A stretch of 60,953 nt of DNA from the NCBI GenBank assembly GCA_002396645.1, contig DGYI01000017.1, positions 1 through 60,953 of the forward strand, written 5' to 3'. Each line of letters begins with the position of its first letter. The stretch's first letter is position 1. The notes under the pieces are model-generated. The model was not told the origin of the DNA and searched no databases. It worked only from the letters and a program-made list of their open reading frames with translations. The DNA is from Firmicutes bacterium UBA5010 (GTDB lineage: Bacteria; Bacillota; Clostridia; Tissierellales; Sedimentibacteraceae). The position numbers and the translations under genes are program-made. Shown here one piece after another: positions 52,388-60,953 of this stretch.

Positions 52388-53380
52388 ATGGCATTATTAG
52401 AGATAAAAGATTTACACACGTTTTTTGAGACTAAAAGAGGTACAGTAAAAGCTGTTAACGGAGTTTCTTATGCTGTTGATGCAGGAAAAACTCTTGGTAT
52501 AGTTGGAGAGAGCGGCAGCGGAAAAAGTGTTGCTGCCATGAGTATATTAAAATTATTAGATGGAAATGGATATATAAAAGAAGGTAGTATTAAATTTAAC
52601 GACAGAGAGTTGACTACATTAACAAGAGAAGAAATGTATAAAGTTCGTGGAAACGACATATCTGTTATATTCCAAGAGCCTATGACAAGCTTAAATCCTA
52701 TATTCACTGTTGAAAAACAAATTGGTGAATCATTTATAATTCACCAAGGAATGAAGAAAAAAGAAGCATATGCAAAAGCGGTAGAAATGCTTAAGGATGT
52801 TAAGATTCCTAACCCTGAAAATGTTGCTAAACAATATCCGCATCAGTTATCCGGCGGCATGAGACAAAGGGTTATGATAGCTATGGCATTGGCATGTAAG
52901 CCAAATTTATTAATAGCTGATGAGCCTACTACGGCACTTGATGTTACTATTCAAGCTCAGATATTAAAGCTTATGAATGATTTGAAAAAAGAAAAAGGAA
53001 CTTCAATATTGTTTATAACACATGACTTGGGTGTTATCAACCAAATGGCTGATGATGTTGCTGTTATGTATTGCGGACAGGTTGTTGAGATGGCTCCTGT
53101 CAGAACTATATTCGGTAAGAATTCATATTCTCACCCTTATACAGAAGGTCTTATGAAATCAATACCAAGACTGAATACTGAAAAAAGCGATAAACTAGAA
53201 GCGATAGTCGGCTCAGTGCCTCATCCTCTTGATTTGCCGAAAGGATGTAAATTTGCTCCTCGTTGTCAATATGCAACTAAGAGATGTGAAAATGAGGAAC
53301 CTACTTTAGAAAAGGTAGAAGATAACCACACAGTCAGATGCTTCTATCCTAATAAGGAGGAGAGAAAAGATGAACGATAA
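52388..53380 (+). CDS. oppD: Oligopeptide ABC transporter ATPase OppD
   Basis: ATPase subunit of 330 residues with Walker A GESGSGKSV, Q-loop FQEPMTSLNPIFTVEKQIGE, signature LSGGMRQR, Walker B LLIADEPTTALDVT and switch His ITHDLG. The C-terminal oligopeptide domain carries PHPLDLPKGCKFAPRCQYATKRCENEEP, the four-Cys segment that binds an Fe-S cluster in relatives. Length and spacing are normal. It overlaps oppF by 11 bases. Confidence 0.95.
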   Translation: MALLEIKDLHTFFETKRGTVKAVNGVSYAVDAGKTLGIVGESGSGKSVAAMSILKLLDGNGYIKEGSIKFNDRELTTLTREEMYKVRGNDISVIFQEPMTSLNPIFTVEKQIGESFIIHQGMKKKEAYAKAVEMLKDVKIPNPENVAKQYPHQLSGGMRQRVMIAMALACKPNLLIADEPTTALDVTIQAQILKLMNDLKKEKGTSILFITHDLGVINQMADDVAVMYCGQVVEMAPVRTIFGKNSYSHPYTEGLMKSIPRLNTEKSDKLEAIVGSVPHPLDLPKGCKFAPRCQYATKRCENEEPTLEKVEDNHTVRCFYPNKEERKDER

Positions 53381-54821
53381 AAAAGTGCTTATAAGCGTCA
53401 GCGAAATGAAAAAACACTTTCCTATAAAAAAGACTAAGCTATTCCAAAAGGAAAAATTGAGCGTTAAGGCAAACGATGGTATAACACTTGATATTTACGA
53501 AGGAGAGACAGTTGGTCTTGTTGGTGAGTCAGGATGCGGAAAATCAACCTTTGGTCGTGTTTTGCTGCAATTATATCCTCAAACATCCGGAAGAACTATG
53601 TACTACGGAAGAACTCTTGAAGAGCTTAATCCAAAATATATAGAAGATGATATTAAAAATGTAAAAAAGGATATAGAGCTTTATCATAAGGTTGAGGCTG
53701 AAAGAATTAAAATTCAAGCTGAATATGATAAAAATCCTGAAGATTATACTTTGATGAACAATCTTCAAGAAGCAACTAAAAAAGCTACTGAATTGCTTTA
53801 TGATATAACTAATATAATCGGAGGCTTCTTTATAGCTAAGGATATAGATAAGATTGCGGACTTGTTCTTAGGTGAGTACAAAGCTAAGAGAGAGGCGTAT
53901 AAGTTAAACTTATCTGCTGAGAAAGCTAATAAGGAAGATGACAAAAAGAATAAATTACAGGCAGCAGCAGCTAAATTAAAAGAAGCGGATGAATACAGAG
54001 CTAAAATAGATAAATTAAAAGAATCTTATAAAGGTAATGCTGAGTTTGAAAAATACGAAGAAAACCTGGATAACGGAATAAATCTTGCAAAGCTTGACTA
54101 TCCTGAAATGAGATTATTAAGAAGAGATTTACAGATAGTATTCCAAGATCCGTATTCTTCATTAAACCCTCGTATGACAGTTGGACAAATAATCGGTGAG
54201 GGATTGTTGGCTCATGGTTTCTTTAAGAAAAATGATGCAGATATGCAGGATTATGTAATGAAGGTTATGGAAGATTGCGGACTTTCAGGTTATATGCTTC
54301 ACCGTTATCCGCATCAATTCTCAGGAGGACAAAGACAAAGAATTGGTATAGCAAGAGCACTTGCTCTTAAACCAAAATTTGTAGTTTGTGATGAGGCTGT
54401 TAGTGCACTTGACGTTTCTATACAATCACAGGTTATCAATCTTCTAATGGACCTTAAGGAAAAGGAAGATTTAACATATCTGTTTATATCTCACGACTTA
54501 AGTGTTGTTAAGTATATAAGCGATCGTATAGGTGTAATGTACCTTGGAAATTTAGTTGAATTATGTGATTCAGAAGAGATGTTCAAAAATCCTTTACATC
54601 CATATACTGAAGCATTGATGTCAGCTATACCTACAACTGATGAGGTACAGTCTGAGGCTATTCTTCTTGAAGGAGATATACCAAGTCCTATCAGACCGCC
54701 AAAAGGATGTAAATTCCACACAAGATGTCCGAAATGTATGGATATCTGTAAGCAAGTTACTCCTGAGTTTATAGAATACGAAAAAGACCATTTTGTTGCA
54801 TGTCATTTAAGAACTAAGTAA
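53370..54821 (+). CDS. oppF: OppF ATPase with about 155-residue helical insertion
   Basis: ATPase subunit of 483 residues; OppF proteins are usually about 310-340. Walker A is GESGCGKST (52-60). Residues about 88-245 are a charged, Lys/Glu/Ala-rich segment predicted by eye to be mostly helical or coiled-coil (YHKVEAERIKIQAEYD, KLQAAAAKLKEADEYRAK). The normal fold resumes at MRLLRRDLQIVFQDPYSSLNP, with Q-loop Gln259. The signature FSGGQRQRIGIARAL, Walker B FVVCDEAVSALDVS, switch His ISHDLS and the C-terminal Cys segment RPPKGCKFHTRCPKC are intact. The insertion falls between Walker A and the Q-loop, so it should project from the core without blocking catalysis (inference). Confidence 0.93.
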   Translation: MNDKKVLISVSEMKKHFPIKKTKLFQKEKLSVKANDGITLDIYEGETVGLVGESGCGKSTFGRVLLQLYPQTSGRTMYYGRTLEELNPKYIEDDIKNVKKDIELYHKVEAERIKIQAEYDKNPEDYTLMNNLQEATKKATELLYDITNIIGGFFIAKDIDKIADLFLGEYKAKREAYKLNLSAEKANKEDDKKNKLQAAAAKLKEADEYRAKIDKLKESYKGNAEFEKYEENLDNGINLAKLDYPEMRLLRRDLQIVFQDPYSSLNPRMTVGQIIGEGLLAHGFFKKNDADMQDYVMKVMEDCGLSGYMLHRYPHQFSGGQRQRIGIARALALKPKFVVCDEAVSALDVSIQSQVINLLMDLKEKEDLTYLFISHDLSVVKYISDRIGVMYLGNLVELCDSEEMFKNPLHPYTEALMSAIPTTDEVQSEAILLEGDIPSPIRPPKGCKFHTRCPKCMDICKQVTPEFIEYEKDHFVACHLRTK

Positions 54822-54906
54822 GAATAGTATAACCCATGCACAGGTCTGATATTTATCATGAATTATTATAGCGATTTATGCAGATAATAGCATTGAGGTG
54901 TATATT

Positions 54907-55098
54907 ATGTTTTTTAAAAATAAAGTAGATAGAGTTTTAGAAGCAACAAAAGCAGATCCGGAAAAAGCGCCTGAAAAAATTGAGATGGAAAAAAATGATA
55001 TGGCAGCGCTCTTAATAGCGGGCATTATAACAATGCTTCCTGCACTCTTAATAGTTTTGGCAATAATTCTCGGAGTAACTTGGTTTTTTCTAAAGTAA
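54907..55098 (+). CDS. Small single-helix membrane protein
   Basis: A 63-residue protein with a charged N-terminus (about 1-30, DRVLEATKADPEKAPEKIEM) and one long hydrophobic segment (about 34-61). ATG 54907 has TGAGGTG 6 bases upstream; the GTG at 54898 overlaps that site. It lies 85 bases after oppF and before a terminator, so it could be transcribed with the Opp operon. Function is unknown. Confidence 0.6.
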   Translation: MFFKNKVDRVLEATKADPEKAPEKIEMEKNDMAALLIAGIITMLPALLIVLAIILGVTWFFLK

Positions 55099-55130
55099 AT
55101 AAATACTATACAATAGGTATAGTTTATGAT

Positions 55131-55170
55131 AAAATTACTATAGCCATTCGGCTATAGTAATTTTATTTTT
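55131..55170 (+). terminator. Intrinsic terminator before the glmS ribozyme
   Basis: AAAATTACTATAGCC (55131-55145) pairs perfectly over a 4-base loop with 55150-55164, followed by T-rich sequence. Confidence 0.9.
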
Positions 55171-55218
55171 TGGTATTAAAATGTATTAATTAATAATGGA
55201 GGTATGTAAATTAGTTGT

Positions 55219-55390
55219 AGCGCCAGAACTTATTATAATAAGTTGACGAGGACAGAGAAATTCGAAAATTCGGCGGGAACTCTGCGGCAGGCTTAGTCGA
55301 TAAAATTTCATCAAATATTTTGGGTGACTGAAAAAACAATATGAAATTTATAAGCGATAGAATACAGCTTTAATCTATTTAAATAAAGTT
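55219..55390 (+). ncRNA. glmS ribozyme/riboswitch
   Basis: Self-cleaving, glucosamine-6-phosphate-activated ribozyme in the 5' leader of glmS. Conserved blocks are AGCGCCAGAAC (cleavage expected between A219 and G220 of 55219-55220), a 9-bp P1 stem (AACTTATTA/TAATAAGTT), AGTTGACGAGG, TCGGCGGGAACTCTGCGGC and GGGTGACTG. The 3' limit is approximate. Cleavage in the presence of GlcN6P would lower glmS expression (known mechanism). Confidence 0.92.
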
Positions 55391-55466
55391 ACAATATCTT
55401 GGCTGAGCTGCATATATAATAATATGTAGTTTAGTTAAATTTTGTTTAAAGGAGAAAAGATTAAAA

Positions 55467-57257
55467 ATGTGCGGAATAGTAGGATATATCGGATATGAGG
55501 ATGTAAAGGAAATCATTCTTACAGGACTTGAAAAGCTCGAATACAGAGGTTATGATTCGGCAGGAATAGCTCTTGTAAATGATACCGGAGTTCATATTTT
55601 TAAGGACAAAGGAAGAATAAAGGATTTAAGAAATATTGTAGATGAGAATGTAAAAGGCTGTTTAGGCATAGGGCATACAAGATGGGCTACACATGGAGTA
55701 CCGAACAGAGTAAATTCACATCCTCACCAAAGCAGCTCCAGAAGATTTACTTTAGTTCATAACGGTATAATAGAAAATGAGATAGACTTAAGAAATAAAT
55801 ATTTAAGTGATATACATTTTGAGAGCGATACAGATACTGAAACCATAGTTCAGTTAATTCAAAAATTTGTTGATGATGGAGAATCTGTCGAGCTTGCAAT
55901 CAGACATACAATGAGTGAGATTCAAGGCTCATATGCATTGGCAATTTTGGATAAGGATGATTCTAATACCATATATGCGGCAAAAAATAAATCACCTCTT
56001 TTAGCCGGAATAGGTCAGGACTTTAATATGATTGGCAGTGATGCTATGGCTATGATTAGTCGTACAAATATGTTTTATGAGCTGGAAGACAAAGAATTTA
56101 TAAAAATAACTAAAGATGCTATAGATATTTATACAATATACGGAGCTAAAGTTGATAAAAAGCCTTTTAAAGCAGATATAGACATGTCAGATATAGAAAA
56201 GGGAATCTATCCTCATTATATGCTTAAAGAAATAGAGGAGCAGCCTTTTGTTATCAGAAAAATAATGAATCAATACAGTGATAAAAATGCCTGCCCATAT
56301 ATAGAAAAGGAAATTATAGATGATGTAAGAAATGCCGATAAAATTTATATTATAGCATGCGGAACCAGTTATCATGCAGGACTTGTCGGCAAACAGCTTT
56401 TAGAAAAAATATCGGGAAAGCCTGCAGAAGTCATAATAGCCAGCGAATTTATTTATAATATGCCTTTATTAAGTGAAAAACCCTTATTTCTGTTCATATC
56501 TCAAAGCGGAGAAACAGCAGACTGCCGTGCGGTACTTGTTAAGATTAAGAAAATGGGCTATAAATCCCTGACTATTACAAATGTTAAGGGTTCAACTCTG
56601 TCAAGAGAGTCAGATTATACGCTGCTTTTGCACGCAGGACCTGAAATTGCAGTTTGCTCTACAAAGGCATATACAGCTCAAATAGCAGTGTTATCAATAT
56701 TGGCTTCAGTGATTAACAATACTGTATCAATAGATATATTCAAGGAGCTAAGTAAGATCGCTAACTCAATGGAGAGCTTATGTGACAATGTTGAGATTTA
56801 TAAAAAGCTTGCAGAGGAATACTTATCAGAGCAAAGTAGCTGCTTCTACATTGGAAGACATATAGATTATTTTGTTTGCTTAGAGGCTGCCTTAAAGCTT
56901 AAGGAAGTTTCATATATACAAACAGAAGGCTTTGCGGCAGGTGAATTAAAGCATGGAACAATAGCTTTAATAGAGGAGAAAACTCCTGTAATTGCAATTA
57001 TAACGCAGGAATCAATAAATCTTAATACAAGAAGCAATATAAAGGAAGTAAAAGCAAGAGGAGCTAATACACTTGTAATATCAATGAAAAAACTAAGCAC
57101 TGAAACTGATCAGATAGTAATTAATGACGTTCATGAAATGCTGTCACCTCTAGTTTCAATAATTCCGACTCAATATATCGCTTATTACGCAGCGCTTCAA
57201 AGAGGCTGTGACATAGATAAACCAAGGAATTTAGCTAAATCAGTGACTGTTGAATAA
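55467..57257 (+). CDS. glmS: Glutamine-fructose-6-phosphate aminotransferase
   Basis: Makes glucosamine-6-phosphate from fructose-6-phosphate and glutamine, the first step towards cell-wall amino sugars. The 596 residues hold an N-terminal class II glutaminase (MCGIVGYIG, Cys2 nucleophile; ARG-containing HTRWATHGVPN) and two SIS domains (about 275-440: ACGTSYHAGLVGKQLLE, SQSGETADCRAVL; about 450-590, ending DKPRNLAKSVTVE). All key elements appear intact. The glmS ribozyme lies immediately upstream, which confirms the assignment and shows feedback control by the product. Confidence 0.97.
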   Translation: MCGIVGYIGYEDVKEIILTGLEKLEYRGYDSAGIALVNDTGVHIFKDKGRIKDLRNIVDENVKGCLGIGHTRWATHGVPNRVNSHPHQSSSRRFTLVHNGIIENEIDLRNKYLSDIHFESDTDTETIVQLIQKFVDDGESVELAIRHTMSEIQGSYALAILDKDDSNTIYAAKNKSPLLAGIGQDFNMIGSDAMAMISRTNMFYELEDKEFIKITKDAIDIYTIYGAKVDKKPFKADIDMSDIEKGIYPHYMLKEIEEQPFVIRKIMNQYSDKNACPYIEKEIIDDVRNADKIYIIACGTSYHAGLVGKQLLEKISGKPAEVIIASEFIYNMPLLSEKPLFLFISQSGETADCRAVLVKIKKMGYKSLTITNVKGSTLSRESDYTLLLHAGPEIAVCSTKAYTAQIAVLSILASVINNTVSIDIFKELSKIANSMESLCDNVEIYKKLAEEYLSEQSSCFYIGRHIDYFVCLEAALKLKEVSYIQTEGFAAGELKHGTIALIEEKTPVIAIITQESINLNTRSNIKEVKARGANTLVISMKKLSTETDQIVINDVHEMLSPLVSIIPTQYIAYYAALQRGCDIDKPRNLAKSVTVE

Positions 57258-57289
57258 AAAATAAAATTCAAATGAGAGAGTAGTGTCAT

Positions 57290-57325
57290 AAAATAGGTAA
57301 GATGCATTTATCTTACCTATTTTTA
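57290..57325. terminator. Terminator after glmS
   Basis: AAAATAGGTAAGAT pairs with ATCTTACCTATTTT over a 6-base loop, followed by T-rich sequence. Confidence 0.85.
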
Positions 57326-57731
57326 TTTTGCGATGATTTAATTATCTTACTTTTTTATTATTTTTAATCTTTACATTTTATATGTTGTACATAAATTGCA
57401 TTATATGTTATAATATGCATTAATATGTCAAATATTGATTTTTATATATTTTTTTACATTTATGCTTTATATTAAGACATAAATTTTAATATTTAATATT
57501 TTAAATTTGCTATTATGAAAGGAAAGGTTATGGTAAAAATATCGATTCATGTCTTTTTTTAGGATTTCATGGAAATTATAAGTCAAGATTAATATAATAT
57601 TGTATAATTAAATTAATTTTTTAATAATTGATTATATTAGATGGATCCTATGAAATATGGACTTTAAAAGAGAGCTATATAGTGTAAGAATATATAAAAT
57701 TTAATTATGAATGAGTGGGGGAAATACATTA
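57326..57731. other. AT-rich upstream region of the NRPS cluster
   Basis: About 400 bases, more AT-rich than the flanking genes, with no supported frame. It must contain the promoter of the thioesterase-NRPS unit, but many TATAAT-like stretches prevent a firm choice. I noted no clear inverted repeat. Confidence 0.5.
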
Positions 57732-58424
57732 ATGATATTATTTTGCTTACCATATGCAGGTGGCTCGGAAAGTATATATTACAGCTGGAAAAGGTATTTA
57801 AATTCTTCAATTAATCTGGAATTGATAGAACTTAAAGGTAGAGGTAAAAGGTTTAATGAAAGTTTTTATGAAAGCTTAGAAGAAGCTGTTGATGACATAT
57901 TTGATAATATGAAAGATAAAATAGTAAATGATGAGTATGCTATTTACGGACATAGTATGGGAGGGCTTTTAGCCTATGAGTTATATTATAAAGCGTGCAA
58001 TGAAAACGTTACGATACCTAAACATATATTCTTCTCAGGATACAAACCTCCAAGTATACCAAGAGACAAGGAATATATACACTTACTTCCGGATGAGGAG
58101 TTTATTAAAGAGGTAATAGAGTTAGGTGGAACACCACAGGAAGTAATAGAAAATGAAGAGTTGCTTCAATTGTGTATTCCAATTCTGAGAAATGATTTTA
58201 AAATAATTGAGAAATATATTTACAATGAAAAAAAAGAAAAAGTGCAATGTGATATTACTATTTTGAATGGGAAAGAAGATACTATAACATTAGAAGAAAT
58301 ACTGACATGGAAAAAACACAGCAATAAAGGATTTAAAGTTTATAATTTTTCCGGGGGACATTTTTTTATAAATGATAATGTTGAAAATATAGTTAATATT
58401 ATTAATCATACATTAGCTAATTAA
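57732..58424 (+). CDS. Type II thioesterase of an NRPS cluster
   Basis: Editing thioesterase of 230 residues (GrsT/TycF/SrfAD type), which removes wrong acyl groups from carrier domains of nonribosomal peptide synthetases. The start MILFCLPYAGGSES is typical of the family. Catalytic Ser75 is in YGHSMGG, His210 in FSGGHFF, and the Asp lies in the ILNGKEDTIT segment. Start 57732 is chosen because the N-terminus then matches the family and GTGGGGG lies upstream; a start at 57711 adds only seven residues. It lies 32 bases before the NRPS gene, so the two are co-transcribed. Confidence 0.92.
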   Translation: MILFCLPYAGGSESIYYSWKRYLNSSINLELIELKGRGKRFNESFYESLEEAVDDIFDNMKDKIVNDEYAIYGHSMGGLLAYELYYKACNENVTIPKHIFFSGYKPPSIPRDKEYIHLLPDEEFIKEVIELGGTPQEVIENEELLQLCIPILRNDFKIIEKYIYNEKKEKVQCDITILNGKEDTITLEEILTWKKHSNKGFKVYNFSGGHFFINDNVENIVNIINHTLAN

Positions 58425-58456
58425 AATATAAAAATAAAATATAAAAGGAAATTAAT

Positions 58457-60953
58457 ATGGGCAATAATATGAGGTATTACAATTTGACACATCCACAAAA
58501 AAGGATATGGTATATAGATAAGATAAATACAAATTCGCCATTGCATAATATTGGAGGGTGTCTAAAAATTAATGAAATTATAGATGTTAAGATTATTGAA
58601 AAAGCTATCAATATTCTGATAAAAATTAATGATGGCTTGAGATTAAGATTTATAGAACAAAAAGGTAATCCGGTTCAATATATTAAAGATTTTGAAAATG
58701 AAGATATAGACTTTTTAGATTTTAGTAAATATGAAAATCCTAAAGATGAGCATAAAAAATGGTCTGATGAGATATTTAAAAAAAGATTCAATTTGGATGA
58801 CAGCAAATTATATTATTTCGCAATATATAAGTTAAGTGAAAAAGAATATGGTATTATGCTTAATATCCACCATATCATATCTGATGGTTGGTCAGTTGCT
58901 CTTATACAAAACCAACTTTGTGAAATATACACTAAGCTGATAAATAATGAAGAAATAAGCGAAGAGAAAAATTATTCGTATTTAGAGTTTATAAAAGAAG
59001 AAGAAGAATATTTAAAATCAGAAAGATTTAATAAAAATAAAGAGTTTTGGGAGAGTAAATTTTCAGATATACCTGAAGAATTTTTATATAACACATCTGA
59101 TAATTTGAATGGGATAAGGCAGTGCTACGATATTGATAGTGAATTATCAGGCAAAATAAAAACGTTTGCAGATGAAAAAAAATGCTCATTAAATACTTTT
59201 TTTATATCAATTTTATTTATATATTTATATAAAATTACATCTAAAAAGGACATAGTGATAGGAACTCCGGTATTTAACAGAATCAGCAATAGTCAAAAGA
59301 ATACTGTAGGTATGTTCACGAGTACTGTTCCATTTAGATTTAATCTGGATTCTGAAATTAATATAGAAAATTTAATAAAACTAGTTAATAAAGAATTAAG
59401 GTTTTGCTTATTAAACCAAAAATATCCATATGACCTTTTAGTTGAAGAATTAGAAATAGCTAAAAGAGGATATGACAGCTTATTTAAAATATCTGTAAAT
59501 TATTATAATTCAAAATATTATGATACTATAGATGGAATAGATGTAGATATAGATGAATATTATTGTGGAAATCAAAGCTATTCACTTCAATTAATTATAA
59601 AAGAGTGGGAAGAAAATAAAATAACTTTACAATTTGATTATAAAATTGCGGAATACTCAAGTGAAGAAATAAAAATAGTTTATGATTCTATGATAAATAT
59701 AATCAACGAAGTATTAAATTATGATAAATTTTCAATTAATGATATTAATATTTTAAATAGTCAAGAATTGGATTATAAAATTTATAAGTTCAATTCAACA
59801 TTTAGTAATTATCCTAAAAAGACAATACAAGAGTTGTTTGAAGAACAGGCAGAAAGAACACCTGATAATATAGCAGTGGTATTCAAAAATGAACACTTGA
59901 CTTACAAAGAGCTTAATGAAAAATCAAATCAACTGGCTGATTATTTATCTCAAAACGGCATAAACACAAAATCAATAGTAGCAATTATGCAGACACATTC
60001 TATTGAGCTTATAATAAGTATTTTGGGTGTTTTAAAAGCAGGAGCATCATATGTACCTATAGATCCGAGCTATCCTAAAGAAAGAATAGATTATATGCTC
60101 GAAGATTCGCATAGCAGTATGCTGTTGGTTAACTTTGAACTAAGAGATGAAATTCAATTTGACGGAAGAATAATTTGTATAAATGATGAGAATCTACAAA
60201 AATATAATAAATCTAACTTATCAAAAGTTAATAGCGTAAGTGATTTGGTTTACATTATATATACATCAGGATCAACAGGAAAGCCAAAAGGAGTAATGAT
60301 AGAGCATAAAGGATTGACAAATTACATATGGTGGGCAAATAAGATGTATTTAAGAGATAAGGAAGAGGTTATGGCACTGTATTCCTCGATATCCTTTGAC
60401 TTAACCGTGACATCTATATTTACCCCATTAATTTCAGGAAATACTATAGCTGTTTATGATAATGATGAAACAGAATATGTGTTATATAAAATACTCAGAG
60501 AAAATAAAGCAACAGTGGTAAAAGTTACGCCGGCGCATTTAAGCTTAATAAAAGATATGGATAACAGCAAATCAAGAATAAAGAGATTTATAGTAGGAGG
60601 AGAAGACTTAAAAGTAAGCTTGGCAAAAGAAGTAAGTGATAGTTTTGGAAAAGATATAGAGATATACAATGAATATGGACCAACAGAAACAGTTGTAGGG
60701 TGTATGCTGTATAAATACGAAGAAGAGAAAGAGCAAGGGATATCTGTTCCTATAGGTAGTCCGGCAGATAATGTAAAGATATATATATTGGACAAAGGAT
60801 TAAACATAGTACCGACAGGAATAGAAGGAGAAATATATATATCAGGAGAAGGAGTAGCAAGAGGATATTTAAACAAAGAAGAATTAACAAAAGAGAAATT
60901 TATGGACAACCCATTTGAACCTGGAACAAGAATGTATAAAACAGGAGACTTAG
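58457..60953 (+). CDS. Nonribosomal peptide synthetase, C-A module (partial)
   Basis: Large synthetase truncated by the window end (832 codons seen). An N-terminal condensation domain (about 5-440) has an intact HHIISDG (138-144). The adenylation domain (from about 455) has TYKELNEKSNQLA, the core A3 motif YTSGSTGKPKG (about 602-612), NEYGPTE (738-744) and YKTGDL at the edge. Aligning by eye to GrsA, the specificity residues read D-L-T-K-I-G-E-V-G (for example D648, L649, T652, K689, E739), which is the known asparagine code. The condensation domain is the first in the cluster, with no earlier NRPS gene, so it may acylate the amino group (starter type) or accept from another protein. Carrier and later domains are outside the window. 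Confidence 0.92.
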   Translation, partial: MGNNMRYYNLTHPQKRIWYIDKINTNSPLHNIGGCLKINEIIDVKIIEKAINILIKINDGLRLRFIEQKGNPVQYIKDFENEDIDFLDFSKYENPKDEHKKWSDEIFKKRFNLDDSKLYYFAIYKLSEKEYGIMLNIHHIISDGWSVALIQNQLCEIYTKLINNEEISEEKNYSYLEFIKEEEEYLKSERFNKNKEFWESKFSDIPEEFLYNTSDNLNGIRQCYDIDSELSGKIKTFADEKKCSLNTFFISILFIYLYKITSKKDIVIGTPVFNRISNSQKNTVGMFTSTVPFRFNLDSEINIENLIKLVNKELRFCLLNQKYPYDLLVEELEIAKRGYDSLFKISVNYYNSKYYDTIDGIDVDIDEYYCGNQSYSLQLIIKEWEENKITLQFDYKIAEYSSEEIKIVYDSMINIINEVLNYDKFSINDINILNSQELDYKIYKFNSTFSNYPKKTIQELFEEQAERTPDNIAVVFKNEHLTYKELNEKSNQLADYLSQNGINTKSIVAIMQTHSIELIISILGVLKAGASYVPIDPSYPKERIDYMLEDSHSSMLLVNFELRDEIQFDGRIICINDENLQKYNKSNLSKVNSVSDLVYIIYTSGSTGKPKGVMIEHKGLTNYIWWANKMYLRDKEEVMALYSSISFDLTVTSIFTPLISGNTIAVYDNDETEYVLYKILRENKATVVKVTPAHLSLIKDMDNSKSRIKRFIVGGEDLKVSLAKEVSDSFGKDIEIYNEYGPTETVVGCMLYKYEEEKEQGISVPIGSPADNVKIYILDKGLNIVPTGIEGEIYISGEGVARGYLNKEELTKEKFMDNPFEPGTRMYKTGDL

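Noticed and set aside
60454..60909. Minus-strand frame of 151 codons at the right edge
   Set aside because: It is antisense to the adenylation domain and reflects codon bias. The plus-strand NRPS is the real gene.

Overview
This is a chromosomal segment of a low-GC, spore-forming member of the Firmicutes, most likely class Clostridia. The base composition is strongly AT-rich, Shine-Dalgarno sites are strong GGAGG types, and several starts are GTG or TTG. An alpha/beta-type small acid-soluble spore protein gene is present, as are a glmS ribozyme, an FMN riboswitch, a class D sortase and electron-transfer flavoprotein genes. I cannot name the genus from the sequence alone. No tRNA, rRNA, CRISPR array or transposase gene was seen.

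Layout. 1-5 kb: the start of a secretion/pilus locus on the minus strand (sortase, GspF-type platform protein, pseudopilin-like protein), divergent from a BTAD regulator, two short paralogous proteins and a secreted transglutaminase. 5-10 kb: fructose-bisphosphate aldolase with a metallo-hydrolase, an HD-GYP protein, an M32 carboxypeptidase and a DUF1292 protein. 10-19 kb: a single ABC exporter behind a 33-codon leader ORF, a TrmN6-like methyltransferase, an ArsR-type regulator with two further ABC exporters, and an S41-like protein that appears to lack its catalytic serine. 19-30 kb: housekeeping genes (M20 peptidase, orphan ABC ATPase, uvrC, nadK, an RluA-type pseudouridine synthase, asparaginase, a PHP phosphoesterase, ribU, a prenyl diphosphate synthase). 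Between a small membrane protein gene and nadK lies a 699-bp non-coding fold-back element.

30-47 kb is a probable acyl-CoA catabolic regulon: MaoC hydratase and a hydrolase on the minus strand; thiolase, SDR reductase, KAS III-like protein, CoA-transferase, hydrolase and a complete Liv-type ABC transporter on the plus strand; then a TetR regulator and acd-etfB-etfA. Three copies of an ATGAAT-N4-ATTCAT palindrome, close to the known Bacillus FadR site, lie before the three transcription units. This suggests one regulator couples uptake to beta-oxidation.

47-55 kb is an oligopeptide ABC transporter operon (oppABCDF). Two of its proteins carry large extra domains: a seven-repeat RCC1-like propeller in the OppC permease, and a helical insertion of about 155 residues in the OppF ATPase. 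55-57 kb is glmS behind its ribozyme. From 57.7 kb to the end a nonribosomal peptide cluster begins, with a type II thioesterase and a C-A module whose specificity residues read as an asparagine code.

The strongest candidates for something undescribed are the 699-bp fold-back element, whose two inverted halves keep the same stems by compensatory changes; the RCC1-OppC and long-OppF transporter; and the leader ORF whose translation could open the start codon of the ABC exporter.
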